In this document: positions 36,131 to 43,606 of the stretch, piece by piece | Layout of the letters: every line of letters begins with the position of its first letter | Numbering within the stretch: position 1 is the stretch's first letter | Assembly (NCBI RefSeq): GCF_024029675.1 | Contig: NZ_CP097121.1 | Coordinates: 1,426,001 to 1,490,000, forward strand | Reading direction: 5' to 3' | DNA: 64,000 bases | Source of the DNA: Fructilactobacillus carniphilus | GTDB lineage: Bacteria; Bacillota; Bacilli; Lactobacillales; Lactobacillaceae | Program-made: the position numbers and the translations under genes | Notes under the pieces: model-generated | Database searches by the model: none | Told to the model about the DNA's origin: nothing | What the model saw: the letters and a program-made list of their open reading frames with translations, nothing else

Positions 36131-37543
36131 TTATTTATTTAATACTGAATGACGACGACTGTAACCGAAGTAAACGATTAATCCGAGCACTAACCAGATG
36201 AAGAACCGCACCCAGGTTTCCCAGTTCAGACCTGCAATTAACATGAAACAGAAGAGAATTGACATGATGGGCGTGAAGGGAACCAAGGGAGCCTTGAAGC
36301 CCCGTTTGGCGTTGGGTTGCGTGTAGCGCATTAACATGATTCCAGCCGCTACTAGAATGAAGGCTGACAGGGTTCCAATGTTCACCAGTTCGGACAGGAT
36401 GTTTAAGTTAATGAAACCAGCGGCAAGGGCCGTAATGATTCCAAAGAACCAGGTTACTACGTAAGGGGTTTGGTGTTTTTGGTCCACCTTACTAAAGACT
36501 TTCGGAAAGAGACCGTCCCGCGCCATCGAGTAACTAATCCGAGATTGACCGTACAGCATTACTAAAATGACAGTGGTCATTCCAACTACGGCTCCAAGAC
36601 TTACGACCGCAGCGAGCCACGTTTGTCCGGTTTGGGCGAGTACGGCTAGTACCGGAGCGTTGAGGTATTTAGCAAAAACGGGGTACTTGACTACTCCAGT
36701 CATAATTAAGGTCATTACGATGTAGAGAATTGTTGAAATGATTAGCGAGAAGAGAATCCCACGTGGGAGGTTCTTGCTCGGGTTAATCGTTTCTTCAGCA
36801 CTGGAAGAAACAGAATCAAATCCGATGAAAGAGAAGAACACGATTGAAGCGGCCGGAATGATTCCAGCAGCCGTCCCGTTGTGGATGGAGTACCAGCCAA
36901 ATGGGTTAAATGGTTTCCAATTAGCTACCTTAACCGACCAAACTGTAAAGAGAATGAAGAGTAAGATTACGGCCAACTTAATGAACACCATGATGGAGTT
37001 CAGCCGTTTGGTTTCGTTGATTCCCAGCGAGATAACCCAGGTGATGATTAGGACAATCAGGAAGGCCGGGAGATTAAAGATGGTGTGGACGCCCGGAGTT
37101 GTTCCAGCGGCCGCGGTTAAAGCCGTCGGGACCTTAATCCCAATATTGGCTAAAATGTTAACGAAGTATCCGGACCACCCGACGGCCACGGTGGCGGCTG
37201 CAAGGGCGTACTCTAAAATCAAATCCCAGCCAATGATGAAGGCAATTAACTCACCAAAGGCAATGAAAGAGTAGGTGTATGCCGAACCAGAAATGGGCGC
37301 CATGGAGGCGAATTCTGCGTAACAGAGACCCGCGAACCCACAACAGATGGCGGCAATCAGAAATGAAATGGAGAGGGCCGGACCCGCAGTCAATGCACCT
37401 TTCCCCGTCAGAACGAAGATCCCGGTTCCGATGATGGCCCCGATCCCGAGTAGGGTGAGGTCCTTAGCGGTTAGACTCCGTTTCAGCGGGGTTGATTGGT
37501 TAAGTAATGTATTAATGTCTTTTTTACGAAAGAGACCGTGCAT
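36131..37543 (-). CDS. APC-family amino acid permease (cationic amino acid transporter group)
   Basis: 470 residues with 12-13 membrane segments. GIGAIIGTGIFVLTGKGA near residue 31 and GFDSVSSSAEET near 238 mark the CAT/YfnA branch of the APC superfamily, generally importers of basic or branched-chain amino acids or exchangers. AAGGAGG precedes the ATG. Transcribed alone from a TTGACA promoter with a perfect palindrome in front of it, so a dedicated repressor or activator is likely. Substrate unknown. Confidence 0.87.
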   Translation of the reverse strand: MHGLFRKKDINTLLNQSTPLKRSLTAKDLTLLGIGAIIGTGIFVLTGKGALTAGPALSISFLIAAICCGFAGLCYAEFASMAPISGSAYTYSFIAFGELIAFIIGWDLILEYALAAATVAVGWSGYFVNILANIGIKVPTALTAAAGTTPGVHTIFNLPAFLIVLIITWVISLGINETKRLNSIMVFIKLAVILLFILFTVWSVKVANWKPFNPFGWYSIHNGTAAGIIPAASIVFFSFIGFDSVSSSAEETINPSKNLPRGILFSLIISTILYIVMTLIMTGVVKYPVFAKYLNAPVLAVLAQTGQTWLAAVVSLGAVVGMTTVILVMLYGQSRISYSMARDGLFPKVFSKVDQKHQTPYVVTWFFGIITALAAGFINLNILSELVNIGTLSAFILVAAGIMLMRYTQPNAKRGFKAPLVPFTPIMSILFCFMLIAGLNWETWVRFFIWLVLGLIVYFGYSRRHSVLNK

Positions 37544-37583
37544 GGTAATTCCTCCTTTACGGTGTGAAAATTAAATTTTTCTA

Positions 37584-37612
37584 ACGATAGCACGAAGAAT
37601 AATTGCTGTCAA
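37584..37612 (-). promoter_or_regulatory. Promoter of the amino acid permease gene
   Basis: Minus strand TTGACA (37612-37607), 17 nt, TATCGT. About 40 nt before the permease ATG. Confidence 0.6.
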
Positions 37613-37618
37613 CGTAAA

Positions 37619-37634
37619 ATAAACAATTGTTTAT
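37619..37634. promoter_or_regulatory. Perfect 16-bp palindrome upstream of the permease -35 box
   Basis: ATAAACAATTGTTTAT is a perfect palindrome ending 7 nt before the -35 hexamer, a position suited to an activator or a repressor. No regulator gene adjoins. Confidence 0.5.
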
Positions 37635-37727
37635 GTCACAAAACACTTCATGGAAGTGACGCTTGTGCGGATTGTTATATAGAAGAAAAAAGCCGAAATA
37701 GTCCGACTTTGCTAGGAAAATAAGCAT

Positions 37728-37760
37728 AAAAAAACCACGTTACTAAATTAGTAACGTGGC
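37728..37760 (-). terminator. Terminator of the mdh operon
   Basis: CCACGTTAC/GTAACGTGG followed by seven T on the minus strand. A second hairpin lies at 37685-37712. Confidence 0.88.
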
Positions 37761-37766
37761 TAAAAG

Positions 37767-38609
37767 TTATTGTTTAATCTTTTTTTCTTCTTCGTGTTCC
37801 TCAATATCGCTATCAATTTCTTCAGCGATAATGGATTCATCACCTTCCGCAATATCCACAGCTTGGTGTTTCAGGTGTGGGAAGACCATCTTATCAGCCC
37901 AACCAGTAATGTTTCCTTGGAAGAGGAAGGCAAAAATGGTTCCAATTCCGTAGTAGGTAAACTGACGGGTGATGATAAAGGCAATCACTCCCATGATCGT
38001 AGGGGGAATGTAGGAAGCCCACATTGCTCGCGCGGCATGACCTTTGAAGTATTTGAACCGCAGAATCTGCATCAAGTCATCAGCTGGGTGCAACACGAGG
38101 TTAACCCGCTGATAAATTGAAATGGCAATTGCGATGAAAGCCACCCCGATAAAGTTAATCAAGATGTAGAGGGCGATTAACCACCAGTCACCGGCATGAG
38201 CGCTGGCAACCGGGATGTTAACGATGGGACTCATGTGGAAGCCAAATAAGTCACCACCCACGAACAAGTTATCAAAGAATTGAATCAGGAAGGAGAACGG
38301 CACCATGAAAATTACGTTTCCCAAGGCCCGCCCCCAATCCCAGTGACCAACTAGAATCGCGTTTAAGATGGTCGTTAAAATTCCTAGGATTAAGAACGCC
38401 CAAAACAAGTTCCAGTGAAAGGCAATCCCTAGGTTTGTTTCAGTCGCCGTCCAATAGGCTGATCCCAAAAAAGAAGGAAGCACTTTTGAACTAGAAACCA
38501 ACGTAAGTACGTTACCCAACGAGTTAATTACCAAAGAGAGGATAAAAAACATGATGGACGTCTTCATGGAAATCGTCCGTGGCGTTTTTTTGGGTTTTTG
38601 ATAAGCCAT
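37767..38609 (-). CDS. Multi-pass membrane protein downstream of mdh (candidate YczE/YitT-like permease)
   Basis: 280 residues with about six hydrophobic segments and an acidic C-terminal tail rich in Glu (SDIEEHEEEKK). The opening FILSLVINSLGNVLTLVSS resembles YczE/YyaS/YitT membrane proteins. It starts 20 nt after the mannitol dehydrogenase gene and shares its terminator, so it is cotranscribed. A role in fructose or mannitol movement is suggested only by this pairing. GGAG precedes the ATG. Confidence 0.65.
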   Translation of the reverse strand: MAYQKPKKTPRTISMKTSIMFFILSLVINSLGNVLTLVSSSKVLPSFLGSAYWTATETNLGIAFHWNLFWAFLILGILTTILNAILVGHWDWGRALGNVIFMVPFSFLIQFFDNLFVGGDLFGFHMSPIVNIPVASAHAGDWWLIALYILINFIGVAFIAIAISIYQRVNLVLHPADDLMQILRFKYFKGHAARAMWASYIPPTIMGVIAFIITRQFTYYGIGTIFAFLFQGNITGWADKMVFPHLKHQAVDIAEGDESIIAEEIDSDIEEHEEEKKIKQ

Positions 38610-38629
38610 GTTTCTCTCCTTTAGTTAGA

Positions 38630-39655
38630 TTATTTCAAGTCAGGGTTAACGGCAACGATGGTTTTACCAGTCTTAGGAGTAGAGTGGTCTAAAACACCTT
38701 CAACTTCTTCTAACGAAATTACGTTAGCTTGGAAAGGTTCAACCTTTACGGCACCTGATTCAAGTAATGCAATGGAGTCCACGAAAGCATGCGGGTTAAT
38801 CATAGAACCTTTAACCGTTAATTGCTTCTTGAAGATTTCGTAAGTGTTCATTGAGAAGGTTTGGCCAGGAGCACCAACCCCGAACATAAATACTTGAGCA
38901 CCTGGGTTAGTGTGTTCAACGGCTTGTTCTTGGGTTTCTGGTTTACCAACGGCTTCGATTACAAAGTCGTAGTTACCAGGAATGTCTTCTTTAGTCGTAT
39001 TAACGACGTGGTTTAAGTTTAATTGTTCTTTTTCTTGGGCCAGTAAGTCATCGTGACGACCAGTCATCGTGATGTCTTGGATTCCGTAAGCACGCAATAA
39101 TTGGGCGAATAACTTAGCCATGTAACCATCACCGATGATTAAAGCTTTCATGCTTGGTTGAATGTCTTCCGTGATGTGCATCGTGTGAACACCACAAGAA
39201 ATTGGTTCCATTGAGCAAGCAGCCTTTAAGGAAATGGCATCTGGAACATGGTAAGTTACTTCTTCAGGAGCAGTGAAGTATTGTTCCAAACCACCATCAC
39301 GAGTAACCCCAACGGCAGAAAGGTTTTCACATTCTTCGTAAAGGCCGATGTGACAGTAGTGACACTTGCCACAGTAGATGTTAGGGTCAACGGCTACCCG
39401 GTCGCCTTCCTTAAAGTTTTTCACGTTCTTACCCACGGCACGAACGACACCTGAGTTTTCGTGACCTAAAACAATCGGAGGAACGGCATCAGCAGAACCT
39501 GGAAGCCCGTTAAAGAGGGCGTTGTCAGTACCACAAATCCCTGCGTAAGCAGTTTCTACTAAGACCTCATCGTCTTTAGGAGTAGGAACTTCGCGTTCTT
39601 CAATTTCCATTTGTTGCTTGGCAGTCATTACTAAAGCTTTCATCTTGTCAGCCAT
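38630..39655 (-). CDS. Mannitol 2-dehydrogenase (zinc alcohol dehydrogenase family)
   Basis: 341 residues from the ATG preceded by AAGGAG. Matches Leuconostoc/heterofermentative mannitol dehydrogenase: YAGICGTDNAL with the catalytic zinc Cys near residue 40, GHENSGVV with zinc His and Glu near 70, structural zinc cysteines in CGKCHYCHIGLYEEC near 100, and the Rossmann GDGYMAKL near 180. It reduces fructose to mannitol with NADH, regenerating NAD+ during heterolactic growth. First gene of a two-gene operon. A divergent region with cre-like and palindromic sites lies upstream. Other polyol dehydrogenase activity is possible. Confidence 0.85.
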   Translation of the reverse strand: MADKMKALVMTAKQQMEIEEREVPTPKDDEVLVETAYAGICGTDNALFNGLPGSADAVPPIVLGHENSGVVRAVGKNVKNFKEGDRVAVDPNIYCGKCHYCHIGLYEECENLSAVGVTRDGGLEQYFTAPEEVTYHVPDAISLKAACSMEPISCGVHTMHITEDIQPSMKALIIGDGYMAKLFAQLLRAYGIQDITMTGRHDDLLAQEKEQLNLNHVVNTTKEDIPGNYDFVIEAVGKPETQEQAVEHTNPGAQVFMFGVGAPGQTFSMNTYEIFKKQLTVKGSMINPHAFVDSIALLESGAVKVEPFQANVISLEEVEGVLDHSTPKTGKTIVAVNPDLK

Positions 39656-39770
39656 AATCTTTCTCCTTATAAAGTAAAGTGATAATTTGAGCATAATTAT
39701 TAACCTGAGATAATCCCTTAAAATGATGATATTTCTCATTAACAATCAAACTCAACGTTACACCTTAAAA

Positions 39771-39785
39771 TATAAACCGTTTACA
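39771..39785. promoter_or_regulatory. Imperfect cre site upstream of mdh
   Basis: TATAAACCGTTTACA; read on the minus strand it fits the cre consensus except for the last two positions. It lies 116 nt before the mdh ATG. Confidence 0.45.
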
Positions 39786-39956
39786 TTATTATTGCAAGGG
39801 GTTTTGAAGAGTTTTTCTAAATTTGCTTAATTTCACAAGTGAAATAGTGCGCAAGTTAATTTACGGGTGCATGAGCTGGCTTATTTTAGCAAAAACCTCC
39901 TTTTAATTAATGTAACTTTTCACAATCTCGGCAATGTGCACAGGGTTATCAGTGTT

Positions 39957-39970
39957 TGTAAGCGGTTACA
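39957..39970. promoter_or_regulatory. CcpA operator (cre) of rbsK-rpiA
   Basis: TGTAAGCGGTTACA satisfies every fixed position of the cre consensus and overlaps the -35 region of a promoter with TATAAT at 39980-39985, so repression by CcpA is expected. Confidence 0.8.
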
Positions 39971-40019
39971 ACAACGTGGTATAATCGAGGCGAAAACGAG
40001 ATAGAAATGAGGTCATGAG

Positions 40020-41642
40020 ATGAAAAATGTTGTTGTTGTCGGATCTACCAACGTTGATAAGGTTTTAAACGTGGAAAAATACGCGCTGCCTGGGGAAACG
40101 CTGGCGATTAATAGTTACCAACAATCCCACGGTGGTGGTAAAGGAGCAAACCAGGCCATTGCGGCAGCCCGGTCGGGAGCGCAAACTACCTTTATTACGA
40201 AACTAGGAAACGATGAAGACGGTCAAAGCATGCTAACTGGTTTTCAAAATGACCACATTAACGTGGATCACTTAGTTACAACTGATCAAGCCCAAACGGG
40301 AAAAGCATACATAACGGTCGACCAATCCGGCCAAAATTCAATTTACGTTTACGGTGGGGCCAACATGGAATTGACAGCTGATGACGTGGAAGCACACCAA
40401 TCAGTGATTGCCAAGGCAGATCGGGTGATTGCCCAACTGGAAATTCCGCTCTCAGCGATTATTGCTGCCTTTAAGATTGCCAAAGAACATGGGGTGCAAA
40501 CCATTTTGAATCCAGCGCCTGCCAAGGAGTTACCGGAAGAGTTATTGCGTCTAACTGACGTGATTACGCCGAACGAAACGGAAGCGCAAACGTTGACTGG
40601 CATCGAGGTCGCTGATGAGGTTTCAATGCTGGATAATGCCATGGCCTTCTTTAGCAAGGGGATTTCGATGGTAATTATCACGGTTGGTTCTAAGGGAGCG
40701 TTTTACGCGACGCCACAAGCACACGGCTTTATTCCCGCTTTTAAGGTTAAGGCAGTGGATACGACTGCTGCTGGGGATACCTTTATCGGGGCCCTGGCTT
40801 CGCAATTAGAGATGGATAACAGCAACATTGAAGACGCCATGCTGTACGCCAACCGCGCTTCTTCATTAACGGTGCAGGTTGCGGGTGCTCAAAACTCGAT
40901 TCCAACTCGAGAACAAATTGAGGCTGCCAACCAAAAGACCAATCACTCTAAAGAACAGATTGAACGCGAAAAGGAACAAGCAGCCCAATACGTGGCAGCC
41001 CGAATTCCAGATCACATTGTGCTGGGCCTCGGCTCTGGAACCACGGCGGCTTACTTTGTGAAGGCGATTCACGATCGGATTGAGAAGGAACACCTGGATA
41101 TCGAGTGTGTGGCGACTTCGGTCGGGACGCAACAACTAGCTGAGAAGTTAGGAATGCGGATGTTGGATGTGAACACAATTGATGCCGTTGACGTGACGGT
41201 CGACGGGGCTGACGTGGTTGATGATCACCTCGATGGAATTAAAGGCGGTGGAGCAGCGCTCCTGTTTGAAAAATTAGTCGCTAACATGTCGAAACGCAAC
41301 ATCTGGATTGTGGATGAACGCAAACCACGGCACTCGCTCGAGGGTCAAATGTTGCCAGTAGAAGTCATTCCGTTTGGAGGGATGGGGGTCTTCCGTTACT
41401 TGCGTGACAATGGGTACCATCCTGCTTTCCGCTTCCAGGAAAACGGGGACATCATGGCGACCGATTCGGGTAACTACCTGATTGATATCACAATTCCTAA
41501 TGATGCTGATTTACAAGCTCTATCCGAAAACCTCAAGAAACAAACTGGGGTGGTGGAGCACGGGTTGTTCCTAAACATCTGTGATGAGATGGTTGTTGGT
41601 GGCGACCAGGTCAAGGTGGTTAAGCGTGAGGATTCGAAGTGA
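40020..41642 (+). CDS. rbsK-rpiA: Bifunctional ribokinase / ribose-5-phosphate isomerase A fusion
   Basis: 540 residues in two enzyme domains. Residues 1-300 are ribokinase: GGGKGANQA near 39 for substrate and DTTAAGDTFIGA near 246 with the catalytic base. Residues 310-540 are RpiA: LGLGSGTTAAY near 336, GADVVDDHLDGIKGGGAALL near 397 and DERK. Together they convert ribose through ribose-5-phosphate to ribulose-5-phosphate in one chain, feeding the phosphoketolase pathway. The joint is a short charged helix (KEQIEREKEQ). Such fusions are known in some bacteria. A perfect cre overlaps the promoter. Confidence 0.94.
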   Translation: MKNVVVVGSTNVDKVLNVEKYALPGETLAINSYQQSHGGGKGANQAIAAARSGAQTTFITKLGNDEDGQSMLTGFQNDHINVDHLVTTDQAQTGKAYITVDQSGQNSIYVYGGANMELTADDVEAHQSVIAKADRVIAQLEIPLSAIIAAFKIAKEHGVQTILNPAPAKELPEELLRLTDVITPNETEAQTLTGIEVADEVSMLDNAMAFFSKGISMVIITVGSKGAFYATPQAHGFIPAFKVKAVDTTAAGDTFIGALASQLEMDNSNIEDAMLYANRASSLTVQVAGAQNSIPTREQIEAANQKTNHSKEQIEREKEQAAQYVAARIPDHIVLGLGSGTTAAYFVKAIHDRIEKEHLDIECVATSVGTQQLAEKLGMRMLDVNTIDAVDVTVDGADVVDDHLDGIKGGGAALLFEKLVANMSKRNIWIVDERKPRHSLEGQMLPVEVIPFGGMGVFRYLRDNGYHPAFRFQENGDIMATDSGNYLIDITIPNDADLQALSENLKKQTGVVEHGLFLNICDEMVVGGDQVKVVKREDSK

Positions 41643-41681
41643 AAATTAGTTAGTTTATCAATTTTAAGTAATATCTAAATA

Positions 41682-41722
41682 AAAATGGGATGTTTACCAA
41701 TTAGGTAGATATCCCATTTTTA
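41682..41722. terminator. Bidirectional terminator
   Basis: AAAATGGGAT...ATCCCATTTT with an inner TTACC/GGTA stem, between convergent genes. Confidence 0.82.
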
Positions 41723-41730
41723 TTATTTGT

Positions 41731-42285
41731 TTATATTTGATATGTTTTGCCGTTATTATAATTAATTGAAATTTCTGGCTGAAAGTTTGGAACGTATTCT
41801 TGGAACGTTTCTTCTGATTTCATAGCAGTTACATTGATTAAAATTCCTCGTGGAACTATTTCGTTTCCATTGTATTGAAGTCTAGCTTCATATAATATGC
41901 TCTCTTCATCATAATTTTCTAATAATTTAAGCATTTTTCTTTCAATTTTTCGAAAAATCACTTGATTACTATGTTGGGTTTGAGTGAAAATATTACATCT
42001 ATTTGCCCAAGTCCCGTGAGTATTTTTTTCTTCATAACCATCGTCGTTTATATTATTTAAAAATTTAAATGGAACTATGTGGCCCCGATTGTAAACAAAA
42101 ATATTCCCTTTACTGGTTTTATAGTAATCATTTTCAAATCCTAAAGGTTTAAATTTTGAACCGTGTCTTTTTTTACCTTCTTCAATTAAATTATGTTTTG
42201 TTAAAATTGCTGTAGCACCAAAAGGCCTTCCCTTGGGATCTTCATTAAATTTATCTTTATAGAAATTTATAACATTATTTTCCAA
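41731..42285 (-). CDS. Orphan DNA/RNA non-specific endonuclease domain protein
   Basis: 184 residues, markedly more AT-rich than its neighbours. NRGHIVPFKFL near residue 68 corresponds to the DRGH catalytic motif of beta-beta-alpha metal nucleases (EndA/NucA), and the later NIFTQTQHSNQ...RKIE block supplies the metal-binding Asn. There is no signal peptide, membrane anchor or trafficking domain. The only upstream start is a TTG two codons after an in-frame stop, with no clear ribosome site, so the gene may be the separated nuclease tip of a larger toxin. No immunity gene adjoins. Confidence 0.7.
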   Translation of the reverse strand: MENNVINFYKDKFNEDPKGRPFGATAILTKHNLIEEGKKRHGSKFKPLGFENDYYKTSKGNIFVYNRGHIVPFKFLNNINDDGYEEKNTHGTWANRCNIFTQTQHSNQVIFRKIERKMLKLLENYDEESILYEARLQYNGNEIVPRGILINVTAMKSEETFQEYVPNFQPEISINYNNGKTYQI

Positions 42286-42335
42286 ATTCTATATCACGCT
42301 TTCTAAATTTTATAGTTGTTTTTATAACCTTATTT

Positions 42336-42983
42336 TTAAACACTCAAATAAATCGAAAAGTACATTAAAATCGTCCCCAACATCACAAACAGGTGCCAAA
42401 TGACGTGGCCAAACAAAATTTGCTTAAAACTGTAAATTACAGCCCCCAGCGTGAAGGACACGCCACCGGCAAAGAGGAGCCAGAAACTCAGATGACTAAG
42501 GTTCTGCCATAAGGGCCAGGCGTCGACTAAGCAGGCCCAGCCCATAATAATGTAGATTACGGTTGAAACCATGGGGAACCGATTGCCGTACATGGCCTTG
42601 TAAATGATTCCCGCAATTGCCATCAGCCAAATCACGATGAGCGTGGTCCAACCCAGCCATCCACCGATGGTAATCAAACAGTAGGGCAGGTAGGTTCCGG
42701 CAATCAGAATGTAGATCGCGGAATGATCAAAGACCTGAAAGACGTGTTTGGCCGGAGTGAACGAGAGGCTGTGAAATAGGGTGGAAGCTAGATAGAATAG
42801 CACCAGAATGGAGCCATAGATTGCAAAGCAGGTGATTCTTAGGGCACCGCCTTCTTGGATGCCGCGGATAATTAACATCACTAGTCCGGCAATGCTAAGG
42901 GCTACGCCAATCCCATGGGTGAGGGCACTGAGAATCTCGTTTAAAATACGATAGTCTTGGCTGTTACGAAATTGATTGATCAT
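42336..42983 (-). CDS. Hemolysin III / adiponectin-receptor-like membrane protein
   Basis: 215 residues, seven membrane segments. The PAQR/HlyIII hallmarks are present: EILSALTHGIG near residue 13, LFHSL in the second loop, DHSAIYILIAGTY near 95, and GHVIWHLFVMLG near the end, whose His, Asp and His residues bind zinc. A longer frame upstream lacks a ribosome site; the ATG at 42983 follows GAAGAGAG. The family may be lipid hydrolases or regulators despite its name. Confidence 0.9.
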   Translation of the reverse strand: MINQFRNSQDYRILNEILSALTHGIGVALSIAGLVMLIIRGIQEGGALRITCFAIYGSILVLFYLASTLFHSLSFTPAKHVFQVFDHSAIYILIAGTYLPYCLITIGGWLGWTTLIVIWLMAIAGIIYKAMYGNRFPMVSTVIYIIMGWACLVDAWPLWQNLSHLSFWLLFAGGVSFTLGAVIYSFKQILFGHVIWHLFVMLGTILMYFSIYLSV

Positions 42984-43030
42984 AGATAAAACTCTCTTCA
43001 TTAATAAAATTGGTTCAGCTTCATCATACC

Positions 43031-43061
43031 AAAAAAGGAACCGCACAGGCGGTTCCTTTTT
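43031..43061 (-). terminator. Terminator of the sunset-domain gene
   Basis: AAAAGGAACCGC/GCGGTTCCTTTT. Confidence 0.88.
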
Positions 43062-43518
43062 AACGGGCAGCTTTATGATATCCAGCGGCTTGGGCTTCTG
43101 CTTCGGAATGGAAGGAAACAATGTTACCGCTGTTAATGTGATAGTTTGATTGGTCGGGGGTATGGTAAACCATGGTCCGACTATTTCCGACTATGGTTCC
43201 AGTTGCTGGTGAATTGGAAGCAGGTTTGGCATCAGTTTGATTCTGTTCCGCCGTAGTTTGATCCGTGGTAGCTGGACTAGTCGATGTTGACTTTGTTGGC
43301 AAAGCAGATTGCATCGTTTTCTTATGCTTTTTTGGTTTGTGATGTTGTTTTTTAGGCGTCGTTTTTTTAACCTGGGACGTTTTTGTTTTGGCAGAATGGC
43401 TAGTAGCTCGAGCGTTTGTAACCAAAGAAGTAACAATTGTTAGGGTGAAAATGGTAACAAGACCAACCAGAAGCTTTAAACTACGGTGAATGGAACGAAT
43501 GATGAACAACTCCTTCAT
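43060..43518 (-). CDS. Secreted sunset-domain protein
   Basis: 152 residues. A signal peptide or anchor covers residues 10-38 and ends near NARA-TS. A Lys/His- then Thr/Ser/Gln-rich linker of about 70 residues follows. The C-terminal 45 residues (IVGNSRTMVYHTPDQSNYH ... FHSEAEAQAAGYHKA) match the small sunset/Ada-like domain that often ends secreted nucleases and cell-wall proteins. Function unknown; surface-exposed. The stop lies at the base of the terminator stem. Confidence 0.78.
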   Translation of the reverse strand: MKELFIIRSIHRSLKLLVGLVTIFTLTIVTSLVTNARATSHSAKTKTSQVKKTTPKKQHHKPKKHKKTMQSALPTKSTSTSPATTDQTTAEQNQTDAKPASNSPATGTIVGNSRTMVYHTPDQSNYHINSGNIVSFHSEAEAQAAGYHKAAR

Positions 43519-43606
43519 TATTTTGTAATTAGTTTAATAATAGCAATTTCAGCTTTTAATTTCCACCACAATTTGTTACAAAATCGGATATAACGTCACA
43601 ATTTTT

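Larger units (their letters stand above)
39656..40019. promoter_or_regulatory. Divergent control region between mdh and rbsK-rpiA
   Basis: 364 nt without a gene, AT-rich. It holds a cre-like site at 39771-39785, an inverted repeat at 39830-39845 and the perfect cre plus promoter of rbsK-rpiA at 39956-39985. A minus-strand AAAAGGAGG at 39897-39905 is not followed by an ORF. Confidence 0.6.

Noticed and set aside
36738..37274. 178-codon plus-strand frame within the amino acid permease gene
   Set aside because: Antisense shadow of a membrane protein gene without a ribosome site.
39897..39905. Strong minus-strand ribosome site AAAAGGAGG
   Set aside because: The following codons reach a stop within three or four triplets for any start; probably chance in AT/G-rich intergenic DNA.
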